Below, piece after piece: positions 8,975 through 17,587 of a stretch of DNA of 64,000 nucleotides. The position numbers were made by a program, and so were the translations under genes. The stretch covers positions 18,681 through 82,680 of the forward strand of contig JBOFSQ010000108.1 of NCBI GenBank assembly GCA_051651625.1, written 5' to 3'. Numbering within the stretch: the first letter of the stretch is position 1; the number at the start of each line of letters is the position of its first letter. Origin of the DNA: JBOFSQ01 sp051651625 (lineage in GTDB: Bacteria; Planctomycetota; Planctomycetia; Pirellulales; Thermoguttaceae). The notes beneath the pieces were generated by a model that saw nothing but the letters and a program-made list of their open reading frames with translations, ran no database searches and had not been told where the DNA came from.

Positions 8975-10507
8975 TCATCGTATCCACTCTTTTCGGAACG
9001 TGGCGAGCGTGTGGAAGGCGGGCTTGATGTTTCGGTCGATGTCGATCAGGCCAGCAGCGGTGGCAGGGCATGAACTTGTGTCTTGCAGTGGAGACCAAAA
9101 GAGACCAGCAACAGAACGCTTCGCAAGAAATAGCGGCATCAGATGCTCTACCCACGCAGCTTGAGTCTGCGGCGACCATAGTGAAGACGCAGACGCTATT
9201 TCTGCCGGAACATCACCACAACGCGGCATTTCTTTCGGTGAACCGAACGTCCCTGTTTCGTCAGCAATGGCAGATGAACTCGGCACAGAGAGCGAGATAA
9301 AGACATTTTTCCCACTATGCCACCAAAGGTCGATGACTGAACCAAATCCGATTGGGTCACGCGGAAATGATTCGTCCTGATGAAGCCCCAAATGTGTCTC
9401 CAAAACGACAGCATCTACAGCACTCATCGAGAAGACCGTCTCGACAAGCTGCGATTGATACTGGTCTGAAGAGGCTGTGATATTGGAGTCGCCCCAAGGC
9501 TGATCGACACCAATCATCACGATTTTTTCAGCTGTCATACTACGCACAACTTCACTCAATCGGCGAGTGAGCGCGATGATGCGCGCGACCGAAAGACCAA
9601 CAATATCGGTTTTATTGATCGCGCGAACCAGTGACCAAATGCAAACAGCGTAGTCAAACCGTTCAATCATCATACGAAGATACGCTTCCGCAAACGCCTC
9701 TAACGCACCGTCTTGTCGCAGCGTAGCAGTCACCCACGAAGGAAGCGATGCGCTGCGAAAATCGAGTATCGGTCCGCCGACGATCTGAAACCCGTAGCGG
9801 TGCGCCATCGCAACGCGGCGATCTAGTCGCTCCCAATCCCATTGTCCTTGTATAGGTTCTAATTCGCGCCATGTTGGCATCGGAGCAACACTGTGAAAGA
9901 CACTACGCAACTCGTCGGCATAGATACCGAATTCGTAGAACGATTCGGGGGCCGAATGCGTGTTCATACCAGCGATTGTGAACAGCGGAATCCGATCCTG
10001 TGACCGCATCCGCACTTCAAGCATTGTCTTCGATACAGCCTTCGTTATAGCCCACACGACTTTGCGGATTTGCGCTAGAACCGTTGCGGCGATACTGTCG
10101 ATGTCGCTGGCTGTTTCGTCGTGCATCACGAGGCGCCCGAAGGCTTGCATGATACTCTGTATCTGCTCACTGTGCTCTGGCGACGGCTGAAAACCGAGCG
10201 TCTGCCAATCGGCAATTCGACGCTGCAAACGACCGAGTGCGCCGCGACAAAGTTCCTTCAAAAGATGGTAAGGACGCAACCTCGCCACGAGCGTATCGGT
10301 CGATTCAAGAACCACGCCTAATTCGGGGTGTGGCACCAATACGCTCACCGTACCACTGATTGGTTCAGGAATTGATAGAATCAGTATACCATCGCGGTAA
10401 ACTACAGAGTGATTGTGGTGCGGAACCCGTCCCCAACCGGAGAAAAAGGCTCGCTTGAGGAACTCTTCCTCCAGCACTCTACCACAATAGAATCTATACT
10501 CTGTCAT
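8975..10507 (-). CDS. putative TIM-barrel glycoside hydrolase-like protein
   Basis: The protein has 510 residues and no clear signal peptide. The centre resembles clan-A (GH10-like) glycosidases: FYEFGIYADELRSVFHSVAP, then PTWRELEPIQGQWDWERLDR, a typical beta-2/beta-3 region, then HRYGFQIVGGPILDF. The N-terminal 170 residues look like a beta-rich accessory domain. I cannot assign both catalytic glutamates, so activity is uncertain. The gene begins 7 bp after the glgC stop on the same strand, which suggests co-transcription with glycogen or sugar metabolism. Its annotation should stay putative. Confidence 0.6.
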   Translation of the reverse strand: MTEYRFYCGRVLEEEFLKRAFFSGWGRVPHHNHSVVYRDGILILSIPEPISGTVSVLVPHPELGVVLESTDTLVARLRPYHLLKELCRGALGRLQRRIADWQTLGFQPSPEHSEQIQSIMQAFGRLVMHDETASDIDSIAATVLAQIRKVVWAITKAVSKTMLEVRMRSQDRIPLFTIAGMNTHSAPESFYEFGIYADELRSVFHSVAPMPTWRELEPIQGQWDWERLDRRVAMAHRYGFQIVGGPILDFRSASLPSWVTATLRQDGALEAFAEAYLRMMIERFDYAVCIWSLVRAINKTDIVGLSVARIIALTRRLSEVVRSMTAEKIVMIGVDQPWGDSNITASSDQYQSQLVETVFSMSAVDAVVLETHLGLHQDESFPRDPIGFGSVIDLWWHSGKNVFISLSVPSSSAIADETGTFGSPKEMPRCGDVPAEIASASSLWSPQTQAAWVEHLMPLFLAKRSVAGLFWSPLQDTSSCPATAAGLIDIDRNIKPAFHTLATFRKEWIR

Positions 10508-10513
10508 GTTTGT

Positions 10514-11800
10514 TTAAGTAAGCGACCAATGGTCTGGAATCACCGCTTCTTTGCGAACACAAATAACGCCGTCACGGATCATTCCGTAATCGGCTTCTTC
10601 GGTGTCTTGAATTTTTTTCTCGTTGATCAAAAAGACACGCTGTCCGATGCGGCAGTCTTTATCGACGATTGCGTTTTCGATTACAGAATAGTCGCCGATT
10701 CCGAGTGCGGGGCGTCCTTTACGTTTGTTGATATTTAGTTCGCTCGGCCTCTCGCTGTAGTCGCATCCCATCAAAATCGAGTTGCGAATCTTCACACCAC
10801 GTCCGATGCGGCAACGCAAACCGACGATGCTGTTTTCGATCACGGCACCTTCTTCGATGTCACACCCGTCGGCGATGAGACTGCCACGAATCGTTGCGCC
10901 GTCGATGCGACTTGGTGGCAAGAAACGCGGCTCGGTGAAGGTGGTCCACTGCGGTCTTGACAACTCAAACGGCGGGTTCGGCAGGGCCATCGCAAGATTT
11001 GCCTCGAAGAACGAACGGATCGTTCCGATGTCTTCCCAGTAACCGTCGAAGAGATGAACCTGTACATGGTGCGTCTTGATCGTCGCCGGAAATACTTCTT
11101 TTCCGAAGTCTTTCGACGACGTACTTTCGAGCACATCGACGAGCACTTTGCGGCTAAAAATGTAAATCCCCATACTGGCGAGACAGTCGCGTCCATTCGC
11201 GGGGACGCCGTGAGCATCGAGCCAAGACGGTTCAATCCGCACGTCATTGAGTTCTTCGGCGGTTTTGGGTTTCTCACAGAAACCGACGACGCGACCAGTG
11301 CCATCGACTTTCATTATCCCAAGTGCTGACGCCTGCGACGCCGCAACCGGAACAGCCGAAATCGTTACGTCTGCACCCGCTTTAATATGTGTCGCCAGCA
11401 TCTCACGAAAGTCCATCCGATAAAGTTGGTCACCGGAAAGGATGAGAACGTGATCGATGTTGCGATGGTTTATGAACCCAAAGTTTTGTCGAACGGCGTC
11501 GGCAGTACCTTGGTACCAGTGATTGTTGCCAATCGTCTGCTGCGCTGCGAGAATCTCCGCAAAACCTCCGGTGAACGGGTCAAAGGAATAAGCCCGAAGG
11601 TGGTGGTGCAGACTTGCAGAGTTAAACTGTGTTAAGACATAAATCTGGTTGATCCCGCTGTTGATGCAGTTTGAGAGCGGGATGTCGATCAACCGATACT
11701 TCCCACCGATTGGAACTGCTGGCTTCGCCCGGTTCTTTGTGAGAGGATAGAGCCGCGTCCCTTGCCCACCACCGAGGATGAGTGAAATCGTGTTTTTCAT
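10514..11800 (-). CDS. glgC: glucose-1-phosphate adenylyltransferase
   Basis: The protein has 428 residues. It makes ADP-glucose from glucose-1-P and ATP, the committed step of glycogen synthesis. Motifs are LILGGGQGTRLYPLT (nucleotide-binding loop), RAKPAVPIGGKYRLIDIPLSN, WYQGTADAV, a GFCEKPK segment, and a C-terminal left-handed beta-helix with hexapeptide-like repeats (DGCDIEEGAVIENSIVG). An AGAAGG ribosome site precedes the ATG. It is the first gene of the leftward run with the TIM-barrel and AMMECR1-MEMO genes. Confidence 0.95.
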   Translation of the reverse strand: MKNTISLILGGGQGTRLYPLTKNRAKPAVPIGGKYRLIDIPLSNCINSGINQIYVLTQFNSASLHHHLRAYSFDPFTGGFAEILAAQQTIGNNHWYQGTADAVRQNFGFINHRNIDHVLILSGDQLYRMDFREMLATHIKAGADVTISAVPVAASQASALGIMKVDGTGRVVGFCEKPKTAEELNDVRIEPSWLDAHGVPANGRDCLASMGIYIFSRKVLVDVLESTSSKDFGKEVFPATIKTHHVQVHLFDGYWEDIGTIRSFFEANLAMALPNPPFELSRPQWTTFTEPRFLPPSRIDGATIRGSLIADGCDIEEGAVIENSIVGLRCRIGRGVKIRNSILMGCDYSERPSELNINKRKGRPALGIGDYSVIENAIVDKDCRIGQRVFLINEKKIQDTEEADYGMIRDGVICVRKEAVIPDHWSLT

Positions 11801-11828
11801 GTTCGTATACCTTCTTTTGAGGAACCAA

Positions 11829-12199
11829 ACCGTTACAGGTCTATCTTCGTCTAGTCATTCAGTCTCGCCGCAACATGTTAACGCTGTCCAGTATAACTCG
11901 TTTCGTCGCCAAAGTAAGAGCCGCTGCCAAAAGTTTGCCATTGGTCAGCGTTTGCCCAACATGCGTCATCCCACTCTCGCGCACTTCGCCAGTCTAACAT
12001 TTTTCGCATGCGAGTTTCGGTTATAAACCGGTTTTTCCGGCATCGGATGTGATTTGACGTTAAGAGCGATAGATACGGGAGCCGAAACTACGCCAGTCTC
12101 TATGTCTTCTTGGGAAGCATAAGCCTCTCGTTGGGGCGTTTCCCTTTGTGAACCGTTTTTGCGGAAGAAGTATTAGGGGGAGGAGATTGAGGAAGTCTT
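11829..12199. promoter_or_regulatory. divergent upstream region between glgC and the glycosyltransferase
   Basis: About 370 bp without a gene, upstream of both flanking divergent genes, so it should hold both promoters. A short inverted repeat CCGGTTTTTCCGG lies near 12030. I see no clear sigma-70 pair or riboswitch. Confidence 0.4.
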
Positions 12200-13177
12200 G
12201 TGACTCGACTCACCATCGCACTGACGTTATCTTCGTGTTCGTCGCTGGCAGCGTTTGAAGAGACGCTCGCCTCGGTGCTGGAGTATCAACCAGCGTCTTG
12301 CGACGTTGTTGTTCTCCACAGCGTACCTTATGGCGATCAGTGGAACACACGCGAAGATGGCGTTCAATTTGAAGAGATGCCGCAGGGCGTGACGCAAGTC
12401 TCGATGCTCAACCGAGCATTGGAACTGTCGCGTGGTGACGTTGTGTTGCTCCTTGCGCCGGGGACTGAATTGCGTCAAGATGCGATTGATACTGCGCTTG
12501 CGGCATTTTCAAAAGACCCACTTCTTGGGTGGCTCATCCCAGCGATAGTCGCACCGAACGACAGCCGCAACATTGTGTCGCTCGGATATTTCTTTCGTAC
12601 CACTGATGGTCTACTCCGTCCATTTCGTCGAAGTGACGTTACGGAGAACGCTGCTGCTGGTGTACAAGTGTCTGGTATCGCACTCGTTCCGCATAGTGAA
12701 GCTGTTTACATCCGGCGTCAGGCGATAGCGAGTATCGAATCGCTAGACGCCAGTTTTGGCGACGCACCAATAGCACTCGCTGACGCGGTTATGCGTATGG
12801 ACTTACTCGGCTGGATCGGGTGTGTCAGCGTTGGTGCTGCTGTATCGGCGGTGAATACTAGTATTGCAACGAGTCCATTCCGTCGCGGACATCAACTAGA
12901 ACGACTTTACAGACGTTGGCGACCAACTAGCGGTTCTGGGATGTCGCACTGGTTTTTGACGCAACAAGAGTTCTGGTCGGCGATGCCGTTTCCGAGTGCG
13001 GTGTTCACGCTGCTTGGTCGTTTGTCGGCGATGGCGATAGTAGAGCCGTCACTCGAAGAGACGCGACGGCTATGCCTCGAAAAGGCGTTCGCCCTTGCCG
13101 CAGAAGATTCTGCGTTAGCAACGCTCATCCCGATCCCGCCGCAAAAAAAATGGCACGGCGACGGTGCAGCGGCGTAA
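12200..13177 (+). CDS. GT2-like glycosyltransferase family protein
   Basis: The protein has 325 residues and starts with GTG; GAGGAAG lies just upstream as a ribosome site. The opening MTRLTIALTLSSCSSLAAFEETLASVLEYQP and the segment LNRALELSRGDVVLLLAPGTELRQDAI have the strand-loop pattern of family 2 glycosyltransferase Rossmann domains. The usual DxD is replaced by APGTE, so activity is uncertain. The C-terminal half is not recognised. It stands alone between two intergenic stretches. Confidence 0.6.
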   Translation: MTRLTIALTLSSCSSLAAFEETLASVLEYQPASCDVVVLHSVPYGDQWNTREDGVQFEEMPQGVTQVSMLNRALELSRGDVVLLLAPGTELRQDAIDTALAAFSKDPLLGWLIPAIVAPNDSRNIVSLGYFFRTTDGLLRPFRRSDVTENAAAGVQVSGIALVPHSEAVYIRRQAIASIESLDASFGDAPIALADAVMRMDLLGWIGCVSVGAAVSAVNTSIATSPFRRGHQLERLYRRWRPTSGSGMSHWFLTQQEFWSAMPFPSAVFTLLGRLSAMAIVEPSLEETRRLCLEKAFALAAEDSALATLIPIPPQKKWHGDGAAA

Positions 13178-13626
13178 TCTAATCGCGCGCGTTCGGTGCG
13201 AGTTGCGTAGGGAACGGATTTATCCGTTCCATCGTTCGGCGCGAACGCATCCGCATTCGTTGGTCACATATTCGATGCGAAGCGGAATGACAGGCGGAAT
13301 GAAGGCGGGCAGTATTCCTGTGCCGCGAAGCGACGAGCCGCCGCAATGACGCTGTTTCGGCGTCGATTGGCCATTCTGCGTCATTGCGCAAGTACGCTTC
13401 ATTCCGCCTGCCATTGGGCACTCGCTTACGCTTCGCGTTCTTATTCTGCGACAAAGAAATCCGATGCGACGTATGCAACCAAAATCGGAGCGGGAAATAA
13501 AATCGGAGCGGGAAGCGTAAGCGAGTGACAGAATCGCCACTCGGCGCAGAGTCAGTCATTCCCGCGACGGAAGCGGGAATCTAAAGAACACGCGACAAGC
13601 AAACGCGACAGCGGCGCGGCGTGTCA
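13178..13626. repeat. repeat-rich intergenic region
   Basis: About 450 bp without a credible gene. It contains several imperfect repeats built from GCGGAATGA, CACTCGCTTACGCTTCGCG (13416-13446, family D) and AATCGGAGCGGGAA. At 13555-13614 is a hairpin element (CATTCCCGCG facing GCGGGAATCTAAA, family E) that recurs at 42506-42566. Confidence 0.65.
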
Positions 13627-14154
13627 CTACCACGTCGTCATATCAAAGCATTGCGCAAGTGCGGCACGAAAGTCTGGCCGCAGATTGAACCAAAGTTGGC
13701 AGTTCGGTTCGGGGTAGTGAATGAACGTGATGAAGATACTCAACAGCACTTCACCTTTCGTGTCAGGATTGGTGTACATGTCATCTCTGGGGATTCCCAA
13801 CGCAAATAACTCGTTCAGCTTGTCGATCAAGACGCCACCGAAACCGCCAAGTCCGTGAGCACCTTGAACGGCTATTTTGTCCGTTGCGCCCAACGCATCT
13901 TTGATGTCATCGGCACACAGCGGGCTGCTGGTGTCGAACAGGCAACGGATAGCCTGCTTGGCGCGAGCCGTAATCTTTCCGGCGGCGTCCAATTCCTGCA
14001 ACGCCCGTGCGTACTGCCAAAAAGAGACACGAAACTTCGTCTCAAATGGGTCGCTGGCATCACGGTCCGACAACTTCTGAAACTCTTGTCCGGTCGGCAG
14101 CGGGGTCGGAAGCGTGGGCAAGGCGAAACGTGGAAAACTGGATCGTGCGGTCAT
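13627..14154 (-). CDS. hypothetical protein
   Basis: The protein has 175 residues and I do not recognise a family. The start at 14154 has AGGAG 9 bases upstream; the open frame continues 26 codons further without support. The sequence looks like a soluble globular alpha/beta protein (RVSFWQYARALQELDAAGKI, then GLGGFGGVLIDKLNELFALG) with no signal peptide or membrane segment. It precedes a set of GYF-domain and secreted proteins on the same strand, but gaps of over 100 bp argue against a single operon. Confidence 0.65.
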   Translation of the reverse strand: MTARSSFPRFALPTLPTPLPTGQEFQKLSDRDASDPFETKFRVSFWQYARALQELDAAGKITARAKQAIRCLFDTSSPLCADDIKDALGATDKIAVQGAHGLGGFGGVLIDKLNELFALGIPRDDMYTNPDTKGEVLLSIFITFIHYPEPNCQLWFNLRPDFRAALAQCFDMTTW

Positions 14155-14267
14155 GGTCTTTCTCCTATCAACGTCGTGAAACTTGGGAACGAACTCTTCG
14201 TTCCTCTTGTGTAGGGAAATCTTGCTAACCATGGCAAGTAAATCCTTTGACTCATCACAAAGTGTTG

Positions 14268-15164
14268 CTATCTTTGGCTTGAAAGAAAATTGAGAATACT
14301 TGTACTTGCGCTGTTGTTGCTATATTTTGCATAATCGAGCGGAGTTAAGCCATTATCGTCCTTTGCGTTAACATAAGCACCTTCAGCAACAAGAAATTTG
14401 ACCGCATCTAAATTACCAGTAAGCACTGCCATATGAAGTGAAGTAAAACGATCACCAGTGGTGGTTTTAGCATTTACATTGGCTCCTTCTGCAACAAGGG
14501 ATTTAATAAAAGTGATAGGCTTTCCCATCAGGACTGCTTGGTGGAGTAGCGTATAACCGTCTCGGTTTACCGCTCTTACATCTGTTGTACCAAATGCCGC
14601 ATAAAACGCTTCAATGTCGGATAATGGTGCGATGACAGATGAATTTGATGAGGCTGACACACCTCGTTTTCCTGAACGTGAACTAATCCACAAAACACCG
14701 ATGACTAGTGGAATGGCCACAATCAAGACGAACGTGATCTGCGGCATTCTGTCGGCAATCCAATCGTACAACTCTTCACGCAAATCTTCAATGTCATAAA
14801 GCACCACCTTTGAGGCGCCGGGCACAACTTGCGGTGCCGCTTGCTTATCTTTCGGAACAGGAACCGTAAACGGATTCGCGGCAACAGGTGGAGCCTTGGT
14901 GAACAGATTGGCGTCGGCAGGTTTGGTATCAGCAACCGCGTAGACATCGCTGGACGCTGGCGACACGTCTGTTACTTCTTGCGGTGCGACCACTTCAGGA
15001 AACACCAGCCCTTGTATTTTGCGCGCAACGGCGGTACGCCCTTCGGCGGTTTCAATCATCGTTCCCGGCGTGATCACTCGTTGCTGCGCCAACGCTTTGA
15101 GCGCAGAGCCTCTAACGGGGCCGACCTTCTCACCGTTTGCATTGTAGTAAAACCAGTCTGCCAT
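14268..15164 (-). CDS. GYF-like domain, TM segment and ankyrin-repeat protein
   Basis: The protein has about 298 residues. An N-terminal GYF_2-like domain (MADWFYYNANGEKVGPVRG, then LKALAQQRVITPGTMI) is followed by a low-complexity linker and one TM helix (ITFVLIVAIPLVIGVLWI). The C-terminus has about three ankyrin repeats (DGYTLLHQAVLMGK, RFTSLHMAVLTGN, NGLTPLDYAK). The topology suggests a cytoplasmic GYF domain and ankyrins on the other side of the membrane, that is, an interaction protein. The start at ATG 15164 fits the domain edge; a TTG 24 bases upstream is the alternative. No strong ribosome site is visible. Confidence 0.75.
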   Translation of the reverse strand: MADWFYYNANGEKVGPVRGSALKALAQQRVITPGTMIETAEGRTAVARKIQGLVFPEVVAPQEVTDVSPASSDVYAVADTKPADANLFTKAPPVAANPFTVPVPKDKQAAPQVVPGASKVVLYDIEDLREELYDWIADRMPQITFVLIVAIPLVIGVLWISSRSGKRGVSASSNSSVIAPLSDIEAFYAAFGTTDVRAVNRDGYTLLHQAVLMGKPITFIKSLVAEGANVNAKTTTGDRFTSLHMAVLTGNLDAVKFLVAEGAYVNAKDDNGLTPLDYAKYSNNSASTSILNFLSSQR

Positions 15165-15189
15165 TGAACTTGTTGGGTTTGGGGGCAAG

Positions 15190-15295
15190 GTAACCGTTCA
15201 CGGAATTGGCTGTGTTGGCGTTGACGTATTTGCCCCGTCGGGGCAAAAATGCGCCGCATTCACGACAAATAGCAAAACAAACCGTGAATGCTTAC
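15190..15295. repeat. palindromic element with GTAACCGTTCACG termini, copy 1 (family B)
   Basis: A 106-bp element is bounded by GTAACCGTTCACG (15190-15202) and CGTGAATGCTTAC (15283-15295), which are near-perfect inverted ends. The interior holds a hairpin TGCCCCGTCGGGGCA. The same ends bound an element at 46966-47198. Confidence 0.7.
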
Positions 15296-15303
15296 GGGGA
15301 AAG

Positions 15304-16683
15304 TTACTTCATCGGAACACCATCGCCATCCGTTTTGCAATAGATGGCGTCTCTGATAATCCAAGCCAGATGCGCGATCAGTATTATGAACGCTAAAAAC
15401 GAAAACAAACCCGCACAGCCGCTGTAAAAATCCTCTTCGGCGGCTCGCAGTACTGGTCGTCCGGCGTCAATAGCGTTGTAATTCATGCTCGCAAACCTGC
15501 TCGCGCGTTCGCTATTGTCAATCACGAGGAAATAGCATACGCCTACTACAAACGTTATCGCTATGTTCAATAGACCGAGCGGCAGGTCGGCTAATCCTTG
15601 CGGAAAACGAACGGCGGGAAGAATATTTGTAATTTCGGAAAACTTTCGTCTCGCGTAAAAATTGTGAATCCCCAGCCCACCGAGAAGAATCGCCAAGGCA
15701 ACGAAAGTCTGTCTATCGCGTTGAGTTGCAGGTGTCGGTGACGCCGACATCGAAGTCGGCATCGGCGCGACAAAAGGTGACTCGCTGATTGGTGGCACCG
15801 CATCGAACAAGTTCGGAATCTGACCAGCAAGCCCTTTGTGCCCCGTATCAGTCTCCAACGGCGTTGTCGGCACGATAACCCGCCGCGCGACCAACACTTG
15901 AAGCTGCTGATCGTCGATAGGTCCTTGCCTTACACTGCTGGCGTCGTGGTAAAAATAGTTTGGCATTGCTGTGTTACTTCTGTGAAAAGTTGGGAAAGGC
16001 GAAATAATCGAAAACCCGCAGCTTGGGCTATAACGCGATCCGTCGTTCGGCAAAACGATTTTCGCATTCTCCGACTTTGATCGCACAACATCGCTTTTGT
16101 TGGCCTGCTGTAAGATTTTTTGCTCGACTTTTTTGGAAAACGCAGCATAGCTTTTCAACTTATCCTTCACCTGCTTGCTGTTGTACTCTTCCGACCGCTC
16201 CTGCCAGTAGGTAGCGATTTGGGATGCAAATAGCGATAAATCCTCGACTTGCTGACCGTTTTTAGTAATAGCCGTTGTCTGCAATATGACGACCGCGAAA
16301 TAACCATCATCGAGCGGCTTTAATCCTTGGAGTTCTGTCCGTGCGTGTTTGAGATAATCGCGTATCGTTGCTGTTGTCACTTCGTCCCATCTGTTTGGGA
16401 TTTTCTTATCCTGCGTTGCGTTTTTCTTCTGAGTTTCTTCACGCAAAGCCCTTATCCGCTCCTGTTCCGCCAGTTTTGCCTTTCGTTCGGCTTCGGCGGC
16501 ATTGGCTTGCATCTGTTTAGCGGTCAAGGGAACCATGATGACTGGTTGCTGGCTGCCGCTATTCCGGCTGAACGAAGCATTTTCGATACGATCTTTCATT
16601 TGCTGTGGTGTCTCCGCAAACATATTCTGCGGGGTCAAGCAAACGACAAACGCAACGAATGAAAGGGAAACGAGATTTTTCAT
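15304..16683 (-). CDS. secreted coiled protein fused in frame to a GYF-TM2 membrane protein
   Basis: The frame has 459 residues. The first part has a signal peptide (MKNLVSLSFVAFVVCLTP) and a charged helical segment (ANAAEAERKAKLAEQERIRA). From about residue 240 (MPNYFYHDASSVRQGPIDD) a second complete-looking protein begins. It has a GYF_2-like domain, a Pro/Ser linker, a TM2-like motif (LAILLGGLGIHNFYARRK) and two more TM helices (LNIAITFVVGVCYFLVI, LFSFLAFIILIAHLAWI). A GYF domain normally sits at an N-terminus, as in the neighbour at 14268. This therefore looks like two ancestral genes joined by loss of a stop. An internal start at MPNYFYH is possible. Confidence 0.7.
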   Translation of the reverse strand: MKNLVSLSFVAFVVCLTPQNMFAETPQQMKDRIENASFSRNSGSQQPVIMVPLTAKQMQANAAEAERKAKLAEQERIRALREETQKKNATQDKKIPNRWDEVTTATIRDYLKHARTELQGLKPLDDGYFAVVILQTTAITKNGQQVEDLSLFASQIATYWQERSEEYNSKQVKDKLKSYAAFSKKVEQKILQQANKSDVVRSKSENAKIVLPNDGSRYSPSCGFSIISPFPTFHRSNTAMPNYFYHDASSVRQGPIDDQQLQVLVARRVIVPTTPLETDTGHKGLAGQIPNLFDAVPPISESPFVAPMPTSMSASPTPATQRDRQTFVALAILLGGLGIHNFYARRKFSEITNILPAVRFPQGLADLPLGLLNIAITFVVGVCYFLVIDNSERASRFASMNYNAIDAGRPVLRAAEEDFYSGCAGLFSFLAFIILIAHLAWIIRDAIYCKTDGDGVPMK

Positions 16684-16779
16684 TTTCTTCTCCTACAAGG
16701 GGATATGCCCTACAATGCAGGGCGTCTTTTGTCAGCCACACTGTGCAGCCAACCGAATTTTGTTTTTTGAGGTGGCAAC

Positions 16780-17490
16780 TTATGTATGCTGTTTACTGTT
16801 TTCCCATTCACGCTGCGCAATCTCGGAAATGAGCGGGAAACAATTGATCGGGTAAATGTCCTTGAAGCTGTCCCAAGCTTCGTTCCTGAACTTGATATAG
16901 TTCGCTCCTGTCCAATCCCACTCCTCCTCTGGAACGGTCACGCCGTGTTTGCTAATAAATGCCACTGTCGCCTGATTTACTGGCAGATAGATGTCCGGTC
17001 GCAATAAAAAGAGACCATCCGAAATTCTCGTCTTCCCACATCGAGAAATTTGCATACAGGCATCAAAGTCATGCTCGATGGACTCATCTTTGTACGCGGC
17101 AATTGCCAAATTCCAAAGTTTGTCAACGTCGGCTTGACCACCTTTTCGTTTGCACCAGTGAGGCGCAAAGGACTCACGAGGTGTGCCGTCAAAATCCGCG
17201 GGACGTGCAACCTTGATATCTAAATAGGTTTGCAACCACTCGATTTTCGTTTCTGGTCCACTACGGCTTTTGCCGCAACTAAATGTAAGACAGGCAAGAA
17301 TTTGAAAAGGATCAATCGCAACGCCATCAGCAATTGCGTTAGTTCCTTCTTCAAGTCCCCAAGCATCGTCAAATGCCGCATTCGCTATTGGAATCAGTTC
17401 ATCACGCCGATCTTCGTAGTTCAGCATCTCCTGCACAACTTGACGAAAAAGTGGAATCCAAGTAAACATCGGACGGGTTTCAGACTTCAT
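16780..17490 (-). CDS. stand-alone McrB N-terminal-like domain protein
   Basis: The protein has 236 residues; the start at 17490 has GGGGAA upstream. The pattern IDPFQILACLTFSCGKSR, then RPADFDGTPRESFAPHW, VDKLWNLAIAAYKDE, and DGLFLLRPDIYLPVNQATV matches the N-terminal module often found before the AAA GTPase of McrB-like restriction subunits (FDPFS..., P-x-DFDGIP, DNLW, GLYWIRPD). No GTPase or McrC follows, so this is an orphan module. It may be a relic of a modification-dependent restriction system or a solo nucleic-acid-binding protein. The match is by remembered family pattern only. Confidence 0.55.
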   Translation of the reverse strand: MKSETRPMFTWIPLFRQVVQEMLNYEDRRDELIPIANAAFDDAWGLEEGTNAIADGVAIDPFQILACLTFSCGKSRSGPETKIEWLQTYLDIKVARPADFDGTPRESFAPHWCKRKGGQADVDKLWNLAIAAYKDESIEHDFDACMQISRCGKTRISDGLFLLRPDIYLPVNQATVAFISKHGVTVPEEEWDWTGANYIKFRNEAWDSFKDIYPINCFPLISEIAQREWENSKQHT

Positions 17491-17587
17491 AACAATTCCC
17501 CTATTGAACGTGTAAAAAACGAAATTACTCTTGATACAAAAACCTTGTCTCACTAACCCTGTCACTTGACCGGTAACGGCGAGCAAT

